A stretch of DNA of 64,000 bases from Natronincola peptidivorans. GTDB taxonomy: Bacteria; Bacillota; Clostridia; Peptostreptococcales; Natronincolaceae. Location: the NCBI RefSeq assembly GCF_900111615.1, contig NZ_FOHU01000005.1, forward strand, positions 153,599 to 217,598, in the 5' to 3' direction. A program made the position numbers and the translations under genes. This document shows, piece after piece, positions 27,394 through 36,740 of this stretch. The notes beneath the pieces are model-generated. The model made no database searches. It was not told the origin of the DNA and was given only the letters and a program-made list of their open reading frames with translations. Position 1 is the first letter of the stretch. Each line of letters starts with the position of its first letter.

Positions 27394-27468
27394 TTTCTAT
27401 GCCTCCATTCTTTTCTCTTTAACTCACAGTGAGGATTGATTCATAATTGTATTTTAAGAGTCTGTAAA

Positions 27469-28785
27469 TTATAAAGAGCAGGCAGGTTCTCCTTCTTCCT
27501 CACCTCTAGCATGATCCCTATCTAGTAAAACCTCTTTTTCATAAGCTTTAACTTCCTGCAGCCAAGCCTCTCTAACCGGTACGTTTTTCTTTAAGCAGTA
27601 ATAATCCCAAACTGCTCCAAAAGGATAAGACTTTATCTCCTCTAATAAAGCTAGTCTAGTAGTAAAATCTCCGCTTAATTCAGCTTCTTTTAAAGTGTTT
27701 GTCGGCTCCAGCATTGCTCTCATCAGTGCCTTGATTGTATTTCTTGTTCCAATTACCCAAGCTGCTATTCGGTTAATGCTTGCATCGAAAAAGTCTAAGG
27801 CTATGTAGGTTTTATCGAACAAATCATTTACTACTAACTCTCTAGCGATTTCCATCAACTCATCATCCATAATGACTACATGATCACTATCCCATCTCAC
27901 AGGTCTGCTGACATGTAATAATAACTTGTCTAAAAATAGAGCCATGGATGAAATTTTATTAGAAACCGTCTCTGTTGGATGGAAATGTCCAACATCTAAG
28001 CAAAGAACCTTATTATTCTTCAAGCTGTATCCCATATAGAATTCATGGGAGCCTACTACATAACTCTCTGAACCTATGCCGAAAAGCTTACTCTCCACTG
28101 CATCCACATTGTAATTCTCATCTAATTTTTCTTCAAATATTGTATCTAAGGATTCCTGTAACCTCTTTCTTGGTCCTAATTTATCAATAGTTATATCTTT
28201 AAATCCATCTGGTACCCATATGTTGGTAACACAAGGAATACCTAGCTCTTTACCAAAGTATTCACCTATTCTCCTGGAGGCTTTGCAATGCTCTACCCAA
28301 AACTCTCTTATTTCTTTCTTGGGATGACTTAATGTTAACCCTTCATCAGAAAATTCATGAGAAAAACAAGTTGGGTTAAAGTCTAAACCTAGCCCGTGTT
28401 TTTTTGCCCATTCTACCCAGTTTTGAAAATGATGAGGCTTCAGCTGGTTTCTATCAACTTTTTCACCTGCAGTTTCAGCATAGATGGCATGTAGATTTAC
28501 TTTATGAGTGCCTGGAATTAGAGATAATGCCTTTTCAAGGTCTGCTCTTAACTCATCAGCATTTCTTGCTCTTCCAGGATGATTTCCAGTTGTTTGAATT
28601 CCTCCCGTCAGTTCACCATCTGCATTTTCAAACCCTCTTACATCATCTCCCTGCCAACAATGGATAGATATCCTTATTCGTTCCAATGTTTCTAAAACCT
28701 TTTCAGTATCTATTCCAATTTTTGCATATAACTCTTTTGCCTGCTGATATGCTTCTTCAATCCTTCTAATATCTGTAGTTGTCAT
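27469..28785 (-). CDS. rhaA: L-rhamnose isomerase
   Basis: Protein of 438 residues of the RhaA family: L-rhamnose to L-rhamnulose with divalent metal. Typical segments are [18 protein letters not shown] (36-53), [40 protein letters not shown] and metal-ligand regions [12 protein letters not shown] and RWDSDHVV. It is slightly longer than E. coli RhaA (419), with an acidic tail ending [13 protein letters not shown] with AAAGGAGG. First gene after the two LacI-type operators, so it leads the transport operon and is the best evidence for rhamnose specificity. Confidence 0.96.
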   Translation of the reverse strand: MTTTDIRRIEEAYQQAKELYAKIGIDTEKVLETLERIRISIHCWQGDDVRGFENADGELTGGIQTTGNHPGRARNADELRADLEKALSLIPGTHKVNLHAIYAETAGEKVDRNQLKPHHFQNWVEWAKKHGLGLDFNPTCFSHEFSDEGLTLSHPKKEIREFWVEHCKASRRIGEYFGKELGIPCVTNIWVPDGFKDITIDKLGPRKRLQESLDTIFEEKLDENYNVDAVESKLFGIGSESYVVGSHEFYMGYSLKNNKVLCLDVGHFHPTETVSNKISSMALFLDKLLLHVSRPVRWDSDHVVIMDDELMEIARELVVNDLFDKTYIALDFFDASINRIAAWVIGTRNTIKALMRAMLEPTNTLKEAELSGDFTTRLALLEEIKSYPFGAVWDYYCLKKNVPVREAWLQEVKAYEKEVLLDRDHARGEEEGEPACSL

Positions 28786-28849
28786 TTTGTACCTCCTTTA
28801 TATGACCCATGCTTAAATTCATTAATGGGATTGTAGGTTATATTCTTTA

Positions 28850-28897
28850 TGGAAATCGATTTCATAAAGAGTAAAAAAATATGAAATCGATTTCCAT
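28850..28897 (-). promoter_or_regulatory. two LacI-type operators in the rhaA promoter
   Basis: Two copies of the palindrome GAAATCGATTTC (28852-28863 and 28883-28894), extended as TGGAAATCGATTTCA and ATGAAATCGATTTCCAT, with centres 31 bases apart (about three helical turns). A minus-strand TTGTCG / TATTTT promoter would enclose the upstream copy. A third copy lies before the LacI-type gene. Confidence 0.8.
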
Positions 28898-28910
28898 TGC
28901 GACAAATTTT

Positions 28911-29906
28911 TTACGTGCTCTCACGTATAACCAATTCTCCTTTAATAGCTATGTTTTTATTGATATCATCTCTTTGCTCTATTTTATCTATCAGAAGATC
29001 TATGGTTGTTTTAGATATCTCTTTTATAGGCTGCTTATAGGTAGTCAGGGTTGGCTGTATGATTGTGCTTAGCTCAATATCATCATACCCCGCCACTGCT
29101 ATGTCTTGAGGAATTTTCATTCCTTTATTGAGAAAATACTTCATTGTACCAATAGCCAATAAATCTGTACAGGCTACTATAGCAGACGGCTTGCGATCTA
29201 GGCTCCAAAAGTATTCACCAGCAATATACCCATCTTCTATTTCAAAATTTCCTTCAAACACTAATTCATTTTCTAGTGGTAGATTTCCATCAGCCAAAGC
29301 AGCTTTGTATCCTTCATAACGGTCAACAGCTACTTTGTAACTTTCTTTGGGCTTAATAAATCCAATTTTTTTATGCCCTTTCTCTATCAAATGAGCTACA
29401 ACTTCCTTAATCCCATTAAAACCATCTGCATACACAAAGGCAGCATCTCTATGGTTTCCTATGTTGTCCATGAAGACAGTAGGTGTTTGTTTTGATATTT
29501 CCAAGAAGTAGTCACCCATTTTATTGTCTTCTTTATAACTAAATATGATTAATCCGTCAACACCTCTATGGATTAAATCTTCTACATACTTCTTTTTAAG
29601 CTCTTCTCCCGTACTGGCACTGCTGATGATAACATAATAATCCTGTTTTTTCGCTTCCCATTCCAGCTCTTGGATAAACCTATAGTAAAAGGGATTCGAG
29701 AAGCTTGGTATTACGATTCCAATCATCTTTGAACGTTTTGTTCTCAAGCCTTGTGCCATTAGACTAGGTTGATAGGATAGCTCCTTCATAGCTTTTATAA
29801 TTTTTAATTCTGTCTCTTTATTTACCGGTGCTGTTTTGTTTAAGACACGAGACACAGTAGTTTTTGAAACACCTGCTAGCTTCGCTACGTCATTAATTGT
29901 TGCCAC
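28911..29906 (-). CDS. LacI-family transcriptional regulator of rhamnose genes
   Basis: Protein of 331 residues. The N-terminal helix-turn-helix is typical of LacI (ATINDVAKLAGVSKTTVSRV), followed by a periplasmic-binding-like sensor domain (MIGIVIPSFSNPFYYRFIQEL, GVDGLIIFS, VAGYDDIELSTIIQPTLTTY). Start is GTG at 29906 with GGAGG upstream. It lies directly upstream of rhaA with three identical palindromic operators around it, so it most probably represses rhaA, the transporter and itself, with rhamnose or rhamnulose as inducer (inference). Three operators but none at the BMC promoter means the BMC is under different control. Confidence 0.9.
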   Translation of the reverse strand: MATINDVAKLAGVSKTTVSRVLNKTAPVNKETELKIIKAMKELSYQPSLMAQGLRTKRSKMIGIVIPSFSNPFYYRFIQELEWEAKKQDYYVIISSASTGEELKKKYVEDLIHRGVDGLIIFSYKEDNKMGDYFLEISKQTPTVFMDNIGNHRDAAFVYADGFNGIKEVVAHLIEKGHKKIGFIKPKESYKVAVDRYEGYKAALADGNLPLENELVFEGNFEIEDGYIAGEYFWSLDRKPSAIVACTDLLAIGTMKYFLNKGMKIPQDIAVAGYDDIELSTIIQPTLTTYKQPIKEISKTTIDLLIDKIEQRDDINKNIAIKGELVIREST

Positions 29907-29920
29907 TTCTTCGCCTCCAT

Positions 29921-29967
29921 GAAATCGATTTCTATTTCATTATATATAATTATTTTTGTAATTGCAA
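29921..29967 (-). promoter_or_regulatory. promoter and operator of the LacI-type gene
   Basis: Minus-strand TTGCAA (29962-29967), 17-base spacer, TATAAT (29939-29944), then GAAATCGATTTC (29921-29932) at the expected transcription start, just before the GGAGG ribosome site. Fits autorepression. Confidence 0.85.
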
Positions 29968-30042
29968 TAGGTATTTGTGAAAAATTACAAATTTTTTATT
30001 AATTAAATTTTTCGAGGATTTTGGAAGTTTTATCAACATCTT

Positions 30043-30069
30043 AAAGCCGCTTTGCAAAAAAGCGGCTTT
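30043..30069 (-). terminator. intrinsic terminator after chemoreceptor gene
   Basis: Stem AAAGCCGCTTT / AAAGCGGCTTT with a five-base loop and flanking A/T runs, 34 bases after the stop of the chemoreceptor at 30103. Confidence 0.85.
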
Positions 30070-30102
30070 TCATAATTACACTCTTTTATGAAAAAACATT
30101 TC

Positions 30103-31848
30103 TTATATCTTAAATTTACTTATTAAAACCTGTAGCTCCTCTGCAATTTTTGATAATTCTTCACTGGCATTTGCTATTTCTTCGATAGATGCTGCTTGTT
30201 CCTCCATGGATGCAGAGGCCTCTTGAGTGCCTGCTGCGTTTTCCTCTGCAATAGCTGATAGATTTTGCATCAGATCCACTAGATTACTCTTATTAGAATT
30301 CATACTTTCTGCTGATTCGTTGAGTTTTTCTATGATGGTTTTTGTTGCGTCAATAGAAGAGGCAATCATTTCAAATTTTTCTTCAGTTTGTTTGACACTC
30401 TCATTTTGTGACTCTACTATATGTTTTGTCTCACTCATAGTTTTTACCGCGCCATGAGATTTTGATTTTAATTCTTCAATCACTTGTTTTATTTCTTCTG
30501 TGAAATTACTTGTTTCCTCAGCTAGCTTTCTGATTTCTTCTGCAACCACTGCAAAGCCTCTCCCAGCTTCTCCTGCTCTCGCAGCTTCTATTGCGGCATT
30601 TAATGCCAATAGGTTCGTCTGATCAGATATGCTGTGGATCATACTACTGGCTTTTTCAATCTTTTCTGCACTTTCATTATTGCTTACGATTACCTCATAG
30701 ACCTCATTAGATGCTTTGCTGCTTTCCTTTGTCTTATTTATAAGTCCCTTCAGTATATGAAAGCCTTCTTCTTTTTGCTTGTCTATTTCTTTTATTGCTT
30801 CATTTAGTTCTTCTGTATATTCTCCATTATTTTGTAGTAATTGTCCCATTTCCTCTACATTTCCAGCTGATACCTCTGTATCTTTAGCTTGTTCATTTGC
30901 TCCTTTAGCAATCTCTTCTATGGTTCTTGCAACTTCCTCTGATGCGATTGCTGATTGCTGGGATGTGGCAGTAAGCTCTTCTGATGATGCAGCTATTTGC
31001 TCTGAAGCATTCATAGTATTATGTATAAAACTTCTTACATTATCCTCCATAACCTTTAGTGCATTTGTCATTATTCCAATTTCATCTCTTCTGTCCATAT
31101 ATTTTATAACTTCAGCTTCTTTATTGAATCGAAAATCTAGATTTCCCTGTTTCTCCACAACTGCTGTTAATGCAGAGATGGGATTAGCAATTGTATTGCC
31201 GATGAGGTAACTCATTATTGTAGCGATTAGCAGAATCAAAACTACTAAACCAGCAAATAATTTCATTGCTGCATCTCGTCCTTCTCTTACTATATTGTTT
31301 ACTGCTTCTATAGGCTTTCCTACAAAATATACTCCAATGATATTTCCATTGGTATCAAGCATTGGTATATATTTTGTGATATATGCTCCACCCAAGATAT
31401 CTGCCTCTCCAATGTATTCTTTTCCCTCTACCATTGCCTTATAGGCATTACCTTCTTGATCAAGAACTGTTCCAACAGCACGCCTTCCTTCTTCATTTAT
31501 TATGCTTGTTATAACTCTTTCGAAATCACTTCCTGCTCTTTTAAAAATAGTAGCAACCATATCCATGTCACCTGAAAACTGATCTAGCTGACGATATCTT
31601 TCTGCAATACTCTCTCCTCTAGCATCTACTAATTCCCCTTGTGAATTAAGATTTAAAATGCCAAATTCTTCCCTTATCATACTAATAAAAACATTTCCTG
31701 CACCATCAAGCTGTTCATCGTACAAGGTTTCGATGATTTCATTGGTTGTTTTAGTACTATTCCACAGTCCTATCCCTACAGCTGCTACTGATGAGACAAC
31801 CACCAATAACGATATAAGTAATATTAGCTTTGATTTTATACTTTTCAT
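30103..31848 (-). CDS. methyl-accepting chemotaxis protein with extracytoplasmic Cache-like sensor
   Basis: Protein of 581 residues. A first membrane helix at about 7-28 is followed by a sensor domain of about 160 residues with single-Cache features ([38 protein letters not shown] split motifs), a second helix near 190-213, HAMP, and a signalling hairpin with tip [19 protein letters not shown]. The C-terminal ISKFKI tail lacks a CheR-docking pentapeptide. It lies upstream of the lacI-rhaA cluster but is separated by a terminator, so its ligand need not be rhamnose. Its sensor differs in type from that of the chemoreceptor at 20709. Confidence 0.9.
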   Translation of the reverse strand: MKSIKSKLILLISLLVVVSSVAAVGIGLWNSTKTTNEIIETLYDEQLDGAGNVFISMIREEFGILNLNSQGELVDARGESIAERYRQLDQFSGDMDMVATIFKRAGSDFERVITSIINEEGRRAVGTVLDQEGNAYKAMVEGKEYIGEADILGGAYITKYIPMLDTNGNIIGVYFVGKPIEAVNNIVREGRDAAMKLFAGLVVLILLIATIMSYLIGNTIANPISALTAVVEKQGNLDFRFNKEAEVIKYMDRRDEIGIMTNALKVMEDNVRSFIHNTMNASEQIAASSEELTATSQQSAIASEEVARTIEEIAKGANEQAKDTEVSAGNVEEMGQLLQNNGEYTEELNEAIKEIDKQKEEGFHILKGLINKTKESSKASNEVYEVIVSNNESAEKIEKASSMIHSISDQTNLLALNAAIEAARAGEAGRGFAVVAEEIRKLAEETSNFTEEIKQVIEELKSKSHGAVKTMSETKHIVESQNESVKQTEEKFEMIASSIDATKTIIEKLNESAESMNSNKSNLVDLMQNLSAIAEENAAGTQEASASMEEQAASIEEIANASEELSKIAEELQVLISKFKI

Positions 31849-32232
31849 TGCACATGCCCCCTTTATATAATTTTTTTTATGTATCTAGCTTCTTTGATTG
31901 ATAAGTGAATGAAGAAGACACTGCATTTCTGCATTTTTCTACATTATTCGACAATTATCTATTCAAATCCTCCTTCTAGATTCTATGTTTGATGTAATAA
32001 TTAAATATTTATATATTAATATTTACCCATTTTTTACTATAAACAGCATAATTTCGAAAGTTTATTTTTTAACAATTTTTGTTTTTTAGCAAAAATAATA
32101 TATTTTTACCCAGAAAACTGTTATCTGTCCCTTGAATACAAAAAAAAGAAACATGTTTCTAAAAATGCTTATGAAATAGCATTTACTACGCTTTCGTTGG
32201 GTGAAACGACTGCGACAATTGTATTATAAATT
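31849..32232. other. 384-base intergenic region with unexplained hairpins
   Basis: No open frame of note. It contains the promoter region of the chemoreceptor gene. At 32147-32160 there is a perfect palindrome AGAAACATGTTTCT followed on the minus strand by eight T; at about 32164-32185 an AATGCT/AGCATT hairpin; at 32190-32216 a stem-loop around TTTCGTTGGGTGAAACGA. The set looks like a small structured RNA but matches no class I know. Confidence 0.35.
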
Positions 32233-32259
32233 AAAACTACCCGATGGGCGGGTAGTTTT
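32233..32259 (-). terminator. intrinsic terminator after UPF0316 gene
   Basis: Perfect 11-bp stem AAAACTACCCG / CGGGTAGTTTT with a five-base loop, three bases after the gene's stop codon; T run within and after the stem. Confidence 0.9.
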
Positions 32260-32261
32260 GA

Positions 32262-32801
32262 TTAGATTGCCTTTACTCTTGTTGTAGTAATTTTGCCTTC
32301 CACTTTATTTAAATTTTTAATCTTTAAAGTTGGATCCGTTACTCCACATTCATCCATGATCCCCTCTAGTATTTTGAACTCTTTTCTTCTTATTACAACC
32401 TCTATTTTGTATCTTCTATGACCATTATTTCCTCTAGCTAAATAATTATTGACTGTATAGCCTTCTTCTCTGAGCATTTCTGCTATTTGGATCATCTTAC
32501 TTTTATTATTTAGAAATATATCTACTTCCAAAATACCTAAGGCAAGACGATCTTCTATTTTGTTACCGATGAAAACTCCTAGTGTTTTTCCAAGGGCATA
32601 TGCAAACACAAAATGAATTCCATTTGAATTGGCTACCTTGCTGACAACCGTGGCAAAAATTACAGCATCTGCAAATACTAAAAAATACACTGGATTCATA
32701 ATCTTCTTTGCCAGCAATATGCTCTTTAATGTTGCAAAAATATTGGTAAGGGCTGTTATTAAAAACAATCCGATAATGGTTAATACTATATGTTGTGTCA
32801 T
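32262..32801 (-). CDS. UPF0316 (DUF5698/DUF2179) membrane protein
   Basis: Protein of 179 residues of the UPF0316 family. The N-terminal part has three membrane helices (about 5-25, 36-55, 62-82), followed by a small cytoplasmic DUF2179 domain (AEMLREEGYTVNNYLARGNNGHRRYKIEVVIRRKEF), the fold seen also at the end of YitT proteins. Function is unknown; the cytoplasmic domain resembles ligand-binding modules. It stands alone between terminators. An intrinsic terminator lies 90 bases upstream, so its own promoter must be in that gap or the message must read through. Confidence 0.85.
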   Translation of the reverse strand: MTQHIVLTIIGLFLITALTNIFATLKSILLAKKIMNPVYFLVFADAVIFATVVSKVANSNGIHFVFAYALGKTLGVFIGNKIEDRLALGILEVDIFLNNKSKMIQIAEMLREEGYTVNNYLARGNNGHRRYKIEVVIRRKEFKILEGIMDECGVTDPTLKIKNLNKVEGKITTTRVKAI

Positions 32802-32891
32802 TTAAGCACCTCCTTTTTAATTTCTCATTGTCTTTTAATATAATTTTAGACTATCTGTTAGTATATTTTTACTTCCTTGTAATTATTACAT

Positions 32892-32921
32892 AAAAAAAAG
32901 CTAACATAATAGCATGTTAGC
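32892..32921 (-). terminator. intrinsic terminator with no gene in front of it
   Basis: Stem GCTAACAT/ATGTTAGC with a six-base loop followed on the minus strand by eight T. No complete gene lies upstream of it before 33434; it may end an RNA from the promoter at 33281-33309 or act as an attenuator for the UPF0316 gene. Confidence 0.75.
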
Positions 32922-33353
32922 AAACAATCAGGATTTTTAAGAACTTCATCATTAAAACTTAAACCATTCCACGGGATATGCAGCTTATATTATTTGAAAA
33001 TAATAGAAAGCATCTAAATAAAATTGTGAGGAATAATCATGTAATTATTTATTTTAATAATTCATATTGAAAATTCAAGAATAGAATAAATCTACTTTCA
33101 TTATTAGATATTTTGAGAATTTCTAACATACACTAAGGAAGGCATCTAAATCTTTATATACCTTAGGGGCGAAATGAAAAGCATCTTCATAATCATTTTG
33201 AAACTAACGATAAAACTATTGTAAATAATAATTTGATTGTATCTTAACCTTCTTTGTCTAACTAATAAACTAACTTTCCAAGTATATCATATTATGAAAA
33301 AATATGCAATTATTTTTACTTAGTTAACTACCCTAGGTTTACACAAGTTCAAA
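32922..33353 (-). other. gene-free transcription unit candidate
   Basis: About 430 bases without a full gene. A good minus-strand promoter (33281-33309) at one end and an intrinsic terminator (32892-32921) at the other frame roughly 380 bases. One frame holds a coding-like 26-residue tail (around 33115-33195, including EDAFHFAPKVYKDLDAFL) without a start codon, so it may be a decayed gene; otherwise a noncoding RNA. Confidence 0.35.
33281..33309 (-). promoter_or_regulatory. sigma-A-like promoter of orphan transcript
   Basis: Minus-strand TTGCAT (33304-33309), 17-base spacer, TATACT (33281-33286). Confidence 0.65.
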
Positions 33354-33396
33354 GAGACAGGTGCATTGATTTATATCTAATCAATGCACCTGCCTC
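33354..33396 (-). terminator. intrinsic terminator after degV-type gene
   Basis: 14-bp perfect stem CAGGTGCATTGATT / AATCAATGCACCTG with outer GAG/CTC pairs and a short T-rich tail, 38 bases after the stop codon. Confidence 0.8.
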
Positions 33397-33433
33397 TAAA
33401 AGCCTTATATATCTCTCCATCATTCGAATGAAT

Positions 33434-34276
33434 TTATTCTGACATTATTGTAACGCCAATAAGTCCTGGTCCAGTATGTACTCCTGCAACTGGGCTTATA
33501 TCACTAAAACCCACTTCTATAATATTGGCGAGCTTTAGAACCTTTTCATAAAGCTCTAATGCTTCTTCCTTAGCTCCACCATGAAGCACCCAAACCTTTG
33601 CTCTTTTTTCTTCAAGGGATTCTTTTACTATATCAAGAATCTTTGAAATACTTTGCTTTCGACCTCTTACCTTGGTATAGGTATAATAAATCCCCTCTTT
33701 GTTAATTGAGATAATAGGTTTTAAGTTTAATAGTTCTCCTATATTTCCTGAAACCTTTCCAATTCTTCCACCCTTAATAAGGTATTTCAGGGTATCCAAT
33801 ACATAATAAACTTTTATTCTATCTCTAATATTAGGTAGTTCTTCTACTATTTCATCAAAATTTTTACCAGCATTAATCATTTCTCCGCATTCTAATATTA
33901 TAGCTCCTGCTGCAAGTGTCAATGCCTTTGAATCAAAAATCTCAAACTTCATTTCTGGATGATTCTCACTAACTAGTCTGATACTATTGTGGGTGCCTGA
34001 TAACCCACTGGAAATTGTTACAGCTATTACATGAGTATAGCCTTCCTTCTTAAGCTTTACAAAAAGACTGTCAATCTCTCCCATAGTGGGAAGTGAAGTT
34101 GTTGGAACCTCAACTTCCATGTTGTTATATACTTCTTCTGGTGTTATGTCGACTCTATCAGTATATTCCCTATCCTTATACACAATTTTTAAAGGAAGGA
34201 CATGGATGTTATACTTCTTAATTTCCTCATGATTTAAATCACTTGTACTATCAGTAACCAATGCAATCTTGTTCAA
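33434..34276 (-). CDS. DegV family fatty-acid-binding protein
   Basis: Protein of 280 residues of the DegV (FakB-like) family, which bind a fatty acid and can present it to a FakA-type kinase. The N-terminus KIALVTDSTSDLNHEEIKKY, the segment VPTTSLPTMGEI, TISSGLSGTHNS and the closing GVHTGPGLIGV are family signatures covering both EDD subdomains. Length is standard. Start is TTG at 34276 with GGAGG seven bases before it. No FakA gene is nearby. It stands between terminators as a single gene. Confidence 0.92.
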   Translation of the reverse strand: MNKIALVTDSTSDLNHEEIKKYNIHVLPLKIVYKDREYTDRVDITPEEVYNNMEVEVPTTSLPTMGEIDSLFVKLKKEGYTHVIAVTISSGLSGTHNSIRLVSENHPEMKFEIFDSKALTLAAGAIILECGEMINAGKNFDEIVEELPNIRDRIKVYYVLDTLKYLIKGGRIGKVSGNIGELLNLKPIISINKEGIYYTYTKVRGRKQSISKILDIVKESLEEKRAKVWVLHGGAKEEALELYEKVLKLANIIEVGFSDISPVAGVHTGPGLIGVTIMSE

Positions 34277-34405
34277 AGGAATTCCTCCGTTCTTTAGTAA
34301 TTTAGAAACTTTTCTATATTATACCATACTTTTGCAAATATCTTGTAAAATAGTAGTATTTCTATTTACTAATTATGTAGTTTTATTTCCTTTCGATTGC
34401 TTTCA

Positions 34406-34567
34406 TCATTCTTTGGTTAGTTCCAACATCAATTCACTGCACATTTCCTTGGTTTCAAGATTAATATGTTGCATTTCTATCTCTTCTTCAGGCGAGAACC
34501 CACTCCAATAGCCTGGAACTTGATGGGTAAACCCACATATTGGACACTTATAAAAGACCATTTCCAT
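34406..34567 (-). CDS. 53-residue zinc-ribbon-like small protein
   Basis: Short gene with a strong ribosome site (GGAGG) before its ATG. The product contains FYKCPICGFTHQVPGYWSGF, a CxxC knuckle and tryptophan motif, and an acidic helix with one more cysteine (EMCSELMLEL). It may bind zinc or iron through CxxC, alone or as a dimer; it resembles rubredoxin- or rubrerythrin-like small proteins only in the knuckle. A decayed copy of its C-terminal part is present at 43269-43325. Function unknown. Confidence 0.6.
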   Translation of the reverse strand: MEMVFYKCPICGFTHQVPGYWSGFSPEEEIEMQHINLETKEMCSELMLELTKE

Positions 34568-34804
34568 ATGCTTTTCCTCCAATTTTATAATATGTGATTA
34601 GTGTATTATTTTTCTCCAAAATATGTCAAGTATAAATATATGATTATGTGCCTTCAATCACTTTTTCTTCTTTTAAAAATGCAGATAAAGGGCGGAGAAC
34701 CGATGTAGAGGATTTACTTTATATATTTGATGTTTTTTTTACATCACTAAAGAAATCATTGAGGGTCACAATGATTGAGTTTGCCTGACAAAATACTTCT
34801 ATCA
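34568..34804. other. intergenic region, no clear gene
   Basis: A plus-strand frame open for about 54 codons (ending at the TGA near 34789) has no start codon or ribosome site, so I do not call it. An inverted repeat TCATTG/CAATGA lies at about 34757-34774, after the selO stop on the minus strand, and may act in termination. Confidence 0.4.
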
Positions 34805-36280
34805 TCAAGTACCGCAAAAAGTTCGGTAAGGACGATTTGATGGCTCAGGCGGTGTAGCATAATCAGTCTGTTGAGATGTGTGAGCGTAAGGATTTGAGAG
34901 AACATCAAGAAGTTCCTCCATCACACGATAATCCCCTTGCTTCACTGCTGCTTCTAAAGCCGCTTCTACACGGTGATTTCGAGGGATGAGAGCAGGATTA
35001 GAATTCTTCATCAGATCCTGGTAGGAAGCTTGTGATTCCTGCTGTCTGCTTAATCTCCTCTGCCATAGCTGATGCCACTGAGTAAACTCTGGAGCTTTAA
35101 ACAACGTCGTATCCTCCAGCGTGTCAAAGGTTAATGCTCGAAAGGTATTGGTATAGTCGGCACCATGCTTCTCCATCATGCTGAGAAGATTCTCAATCAG
35201 AGATTCATCCTGGGGTTCTTGGTTAAATAATCCTATTTTTCTCCTCATACCCTCCAGCCAATTGCATTTATACAGATCAGGAAACTCCGAAATAGCATTC
35301 TGAGCCAGTTCCACAGCCTTATTTTGATTGTCGTGTAGTAATGGTACTAGGGTTTCAGCAAATCGGGCTAGGTTCCACGCAGCAATATGAGGTTGATTGC
35401 CATAGGCATACCGTCCTTGCGTATCAATGGAGCTAAATACCGTTTTAGGATCATAGGTGTCCATGAAGGCGCAAGGGCCATAGTCAATGGTTTCACCGCT
35501 AAGGGCCATGTTGTCGGTGTTCATTACTCCGTGAATAAAACCTACCAACTGCCATTTGGCTATCAGCACTGCTTGACGTTTAATCACTTCCTGAAGTAAA
35601 AAAAGATAGGGGTTTTCCATAGTATCCATCTTTGAGAAATGTCGTTGTAGGGTATAATCAGCTAACTGCCGCAGGTCCTCAACAGTACCCCATTTTGAAG
35701 CATATTCAAAGGTTCCAACCCGTAAATGGCTAGCAGCTACACGGGTCAAAATTGCACCAAGGAGCTGAGTTTCACGGATTATTGCCTCACCGGTTGTTAC
35801 CACCGCCAGACTGCGGGTTGTCGCAATACCAAGGGCATCCATTGCTTCGCTAATGATGTATTCCCGCAGCATCGGTCCAAGAGAAGCGCGCCCATCACCG
35901 CGACGGGAATATGGTGTTGGACCTGAACCCTTGAGCTGAATATCAAATCTTTTGCCTGAAGGTGTAATCTGTTCACCAATCAACATCGCCCGACCATCCC
36001 CTAGCATCGTAAAATGACCAAATTGATGTCCTGCATAAGCCTGCGCTAGAGGTAATGCGCCATCGGGAATCCGATTTCCAGCAAGCACCGCTACACCATT
36101 ATCCCTTCGAAGTGCTTGAATCTCTAATCCTAAAGAGATTGCCAGCTTATCATTGAGGATAACCAACTTCGGCGAAGGTACAGAGGTTGGGTTGAGAGTG
36201 GTAAAAAATATTTTTGGCAAACCAGCATAACTATTATCAAAGTTCCACCCTGTTTCTATTATCTCTTCTCTTGGTGTCAT
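34805..36280 (-). CDS. selO: SelO-type protein adenylyltransferase (YdiU)
   Basis: Protein of 491 residues of the SelO family, pseudokinase-fold enzymes that AMPylate proteins, linked to redox homeostasis. The characteristic blocks are [17 protein letters not shown] near the start, [64 protein letters not shown] (active-site Asn and Asp) and the C-terminal cysteine motif RTFCGT. In the animal homologues the C-terminus carries selenocysteine; here a cysteine is used. ATG at 36280 with AAAGGAAG is preferred to the upstream start. The base composition is a little more GC-rich than its neighbours, which may hint at acquisition. Confidence 0.93.
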   Translation of the reverse strand: MTPREEIIETGWNFDNSYAGLPKIFFTTLNPTSVPSPKLVILNDKLAISLGLEIQALRRDNGVAVLAGNRIPDGALPLAQAYAGHQFGHFTMLGDGRAMLIGEQITPSGKRFDIQLKGSGPTPYSRRGDGRASLGPMLREYIISEAMDALGIATTRSLAVVTTGEAIIRETQLLGAILTRVAASHLRVGTFEYASKWGTVEDLRQLADYTLQRHFSKMDTMENPYLFLLQEVIKRQAVLIAKWQLVGFIHGVMNTDNMALSGETIDYGPCAFMDTYDPKTVFSSIDTQGRYAYGNQPHIAAWNLARFAETLVPLLHDNQNKAVELAQNAISEFPDLYKCNWLEGMRRKIGLFNQEPQDESLIENLLSMMEKHGADYTNTFRALTFDTLEDTTLFKAPEFTQWHQLWQRRLSRQQESQASYQDLMKNSNPALIPRNHRVEAALEAAVKQGDYRVMEELLDVLSNPYAHTSQQTDYATPPEPSNRPYRTFCGT

Positions 36281-36313
36281 GGTATCTTCCTTTCTTATTA
36301 ATATGCATCCCAT

Positions 36314-36740
36314 TTTTGGGATTGCATTAGTAGTATAAATTCTACAGTATATAGCAATCTACTTATCATAATTCTTACCCACTTCATTTAAACTTATCTA
36401 GTAGTATTTCCTTTATCTTTTATCTCTACTAATTCTAAACTTAACATATACTGGAAGCCATCTGCCACAATCTAATGTCTATATGCTAAGATGATTGTCC
36501 CCATCTATACGATGGAGAGATATTAGAATAATATAAAGAGAGGTATCCATATAACGGACGTCATCGACATTGGTGATTGCTCTATAACATTAATATAGTT
36601 GAGACAAAGTAAATTAGCAGATACCTTTTCAATTAGAAGGATACATTGATTAGAGCGACGTTAAAAATCAAGAACTTAAGGTCCTAGGTTTTTAACGCTT
36701 GGACCTTAAGTTCTTTTTTAACATGAGGTTAATACCTTAT
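36314..36740. other. 427-base intergenic region with decayed frame
   Basis: Minus-strand codons 36394-36504 read like coding sequence (start ATG GGG, later ADGFQYMLSLELVEI) but are broken by one in-frame TAG at 36472-36474. This looks like a decayed small gene. The right end holds a strong terminator (separate entry) whose loop can also pair with an outer CGTTAAAAA/TTTTTAACG repeat (36659-36667 with 36689-36697). Confidence 0.4.
36670..36719. terminator. 15-bp-stem terminator
   Basis: Perfect stem AAGAACTTAAGGTCC (36670-36684) with GGACCTTAAGTTCTT (36701-36715) followed by T on the plus strand; 22 bases after the stop of the small hydrophobic protein gene on the minus strand, so it probably serves both strands. 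Confidence 0.8.

Noticed and set aside
34269..34511. Plus-strand open frame of 80 codons
   Set aside because: It is the antisense of the degV start and of the small zinc-ribbon gene, which has a better ribosome site and motif.
34568..34804. Plus-strand frame of about 54 codons next to selO
   Set aside because: No start codon or ribosome site; no recognisable protein pattern beyond a short charged stretch.
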